Source: JAWOJB01 sp046484325 (GTDB taxonomy: Bacteria > Actinomycetota > Acidimicrobiia > Spongiisociales > ZC4RG35). From it: DNA of 15,238 nt. Within the stretch, counting starts at the first letter, position 1. Each line of letters begins with the position of its first letter. Location: contig JAWOJB010000102.1 of the NCBI GenBank assembly GCA_046484325.1, forward strand, positions 1 to 15,238, written 5' to 3'. The notes beneath the pieces were generated by a model. The model worked only from the letters and a program-made list of their open reading frames with translations. It was not told the DNA's origin and did no database searches. This document shows, one piece after another, positions 14,498 to 15,238 of the stretch. A program made the translations under genes and the position numbers.

Positions 14498-15237
14498 CGG
14501 GCGTCGACCCTCCGCTCGATCCACCGGGTGAGCGGGGCGGGAATGTCGGCGGGTCGGTCCCCCCAGTCGTAGACCTCGCATGTGCCGGCGATCACGTCGT
14601 GGAGGGCGCGACGGTGGCGCCCAAGGACGATTCCGAGGAGTCCCAGCCCGAAGAGCAGAAAGCTGATGGGGAGGCTGAGGGTTCGCACCAGTGCTCGCCG
14701 CGCCGTCAGCGGACGACCGTCGTACGAGACGACCCGGAGCCCGACCAACCCCTTGCCAAGGGTCTTCCCCAGCAGAGCGAGGCCGACCCACCAATAGATG
14801 AACGCCCAGCCCGTGTATATGACGGCCGACACGACGCCCGGCACGGTGGAGGCATCGAACTCCAGGCCGAACAGCGTTGCAACGAACGCCACGGCGGCAG
14901 CCGCCAGCGTGAAGAGCCCGAACACCGCGAAACCGTCGACGGCGAACGCGGCCAGTCGGGTGATGGCACCGGCGTAGTGTCCGGTGACCTGGGCGCGACC
15001 CTTCGTCGACACGCCCGGCAGTCCCTCGGCCCCCCGCAGCAGGGCAGGCGCAACGGGTCGCTCTGTCGGATCCCGACCTGTGAGCCGGTAGATCACCCGC
15101 CCGACGATCTCGTCGAGGGCGACCAGTTGGCGTCGCACGATGTCGAGCAGGGAACCGGTGAGGTGGCTCGTACTCTCGGCCACGATCTCAGGGATCCCGG
15201 CCCGCACGACGATCTTCTCGACGTCGGCCCGGTCCAT
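14494..15237 (-). CDS. RDD-family membrane protein
   Basis: 247 residues. The RDD domain (about 88-225) has hydrophobic segments near 90-120, 130-156 and 188-206, with the family's Arg/Asp positions in AITRLAAFAVDGF (R94, D101) and HRRALHDVIAGT (D214). Residues 1-80 form a soluble N-terminal region (SLLDIVRRQLVALDEIVGRV) that I do not recognise. RDD proteins are small integral membrane proteins, some implicated in ion transport, but the role here is unknown. The ATG lies one base from the window end, so an upstream start cannot be excluded. It is the first gene of a two-gene unit with the GNAT protein. Confidence 0.8.
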   Translation of the reverse strand: MDRADVEKIVVRAGIPEIVAESTSHLTGSLLDIVRRQLVALDEIVGRVIYRLTGRDPTERPVAPALLRGAEGLPGVSTKGRAQVTGHYAGAITRLAAFAVDGFAVFGLFTLAAAAVAFVATLFGLEFDASTVPGVVSAVIYTGWAFIYWWVGLALLGKTLGKGLVGLRVVSYDGRPLTARRALVRTLSLPISFLLFGLGLLGIVLGRHRRALHDVIAGTCEVYDWGDRPADIPAPLTRWIERRVDAR

Positions 15238-15238
15238 G

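Overview
The window is about 70% GC with strongly G/C-ending codons and tightly packed operons. It reads as chromosomal DNA of a high-GC actinobacterium. The fused isobutyryl-CoA mutase, the start sites without ribosome binding sites that follow a TAnnnT element by seven bases, and the gene content would suit an Acidimicrobiia-like lineage, but the placement is inference. No RNA gene, CRISPR array or intact mobile element was seen.

Region A (1-4812, minus strand) is a four-gene operon: a ring-opening amidohydrolase of the cyanuric acid hydrolase/barbiturase family, then DUF2877 (AllH/YlbF-like), FdrA (AllF-like) and DUF1116 (AllG/YlbE-like). Spacing is 3 bp followed by two ATGA overlaps. In E. 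coli the AllF/G/H proteins are linked to oxamate carbamoyltransferase of allantoin breakdown (oxalurate + Pi to oxamate + carbamoyl phosphate). Here they sit behind an enzyme family whose products, ureidomalonate or 1-carboxybiuret, are also acylureas. The operon may therefore be a phosphorolytic, energy-conserving route for a cyclic ureide. This is the most interesting system in the window. The last gene runs off the left edge, and its final ~55 codons are AT-richer and no longer look like the family.

Region B (4999-7326, plus strand) is a divergent pair: a zinc-dependent alcohol dehydrogenase, apparently leaderless, and a serpin with a lipoprotein-like signal peptide and an inhibitory-type hinge. 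The 458 bp that follow hold a possible 55-residue membrane protein and what may be a frameshifted remnant of a DUF1801-like gene.

Region C (7785-12872, minus strand) runs from an enoyl-CoA hydratase/isomerase-family protein lacking the usual catalytic acids, to a 1121-residue fused B12-dependent acyl-CoA mutase with its own G-protein chaperone domain (IcmF type), to a membrane-anchored alpha/beta hydrolase. The first two suggest branched or short-chain acyl-CoA metabolism. A 13-bp inverted repeat sits just upstream of the mutase.

Region D (12938-15238) has a leaderless transglutaminase-like protein on the plus strand converging on a minus-strand pair, an RDD-family membrane protein followed by a tandem-GNAT acetyltransferase (GTGA overlap). 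The acetyltransferase has no stop at its domain end and stays open for 450 bp antisense to the transglutaminase gene.
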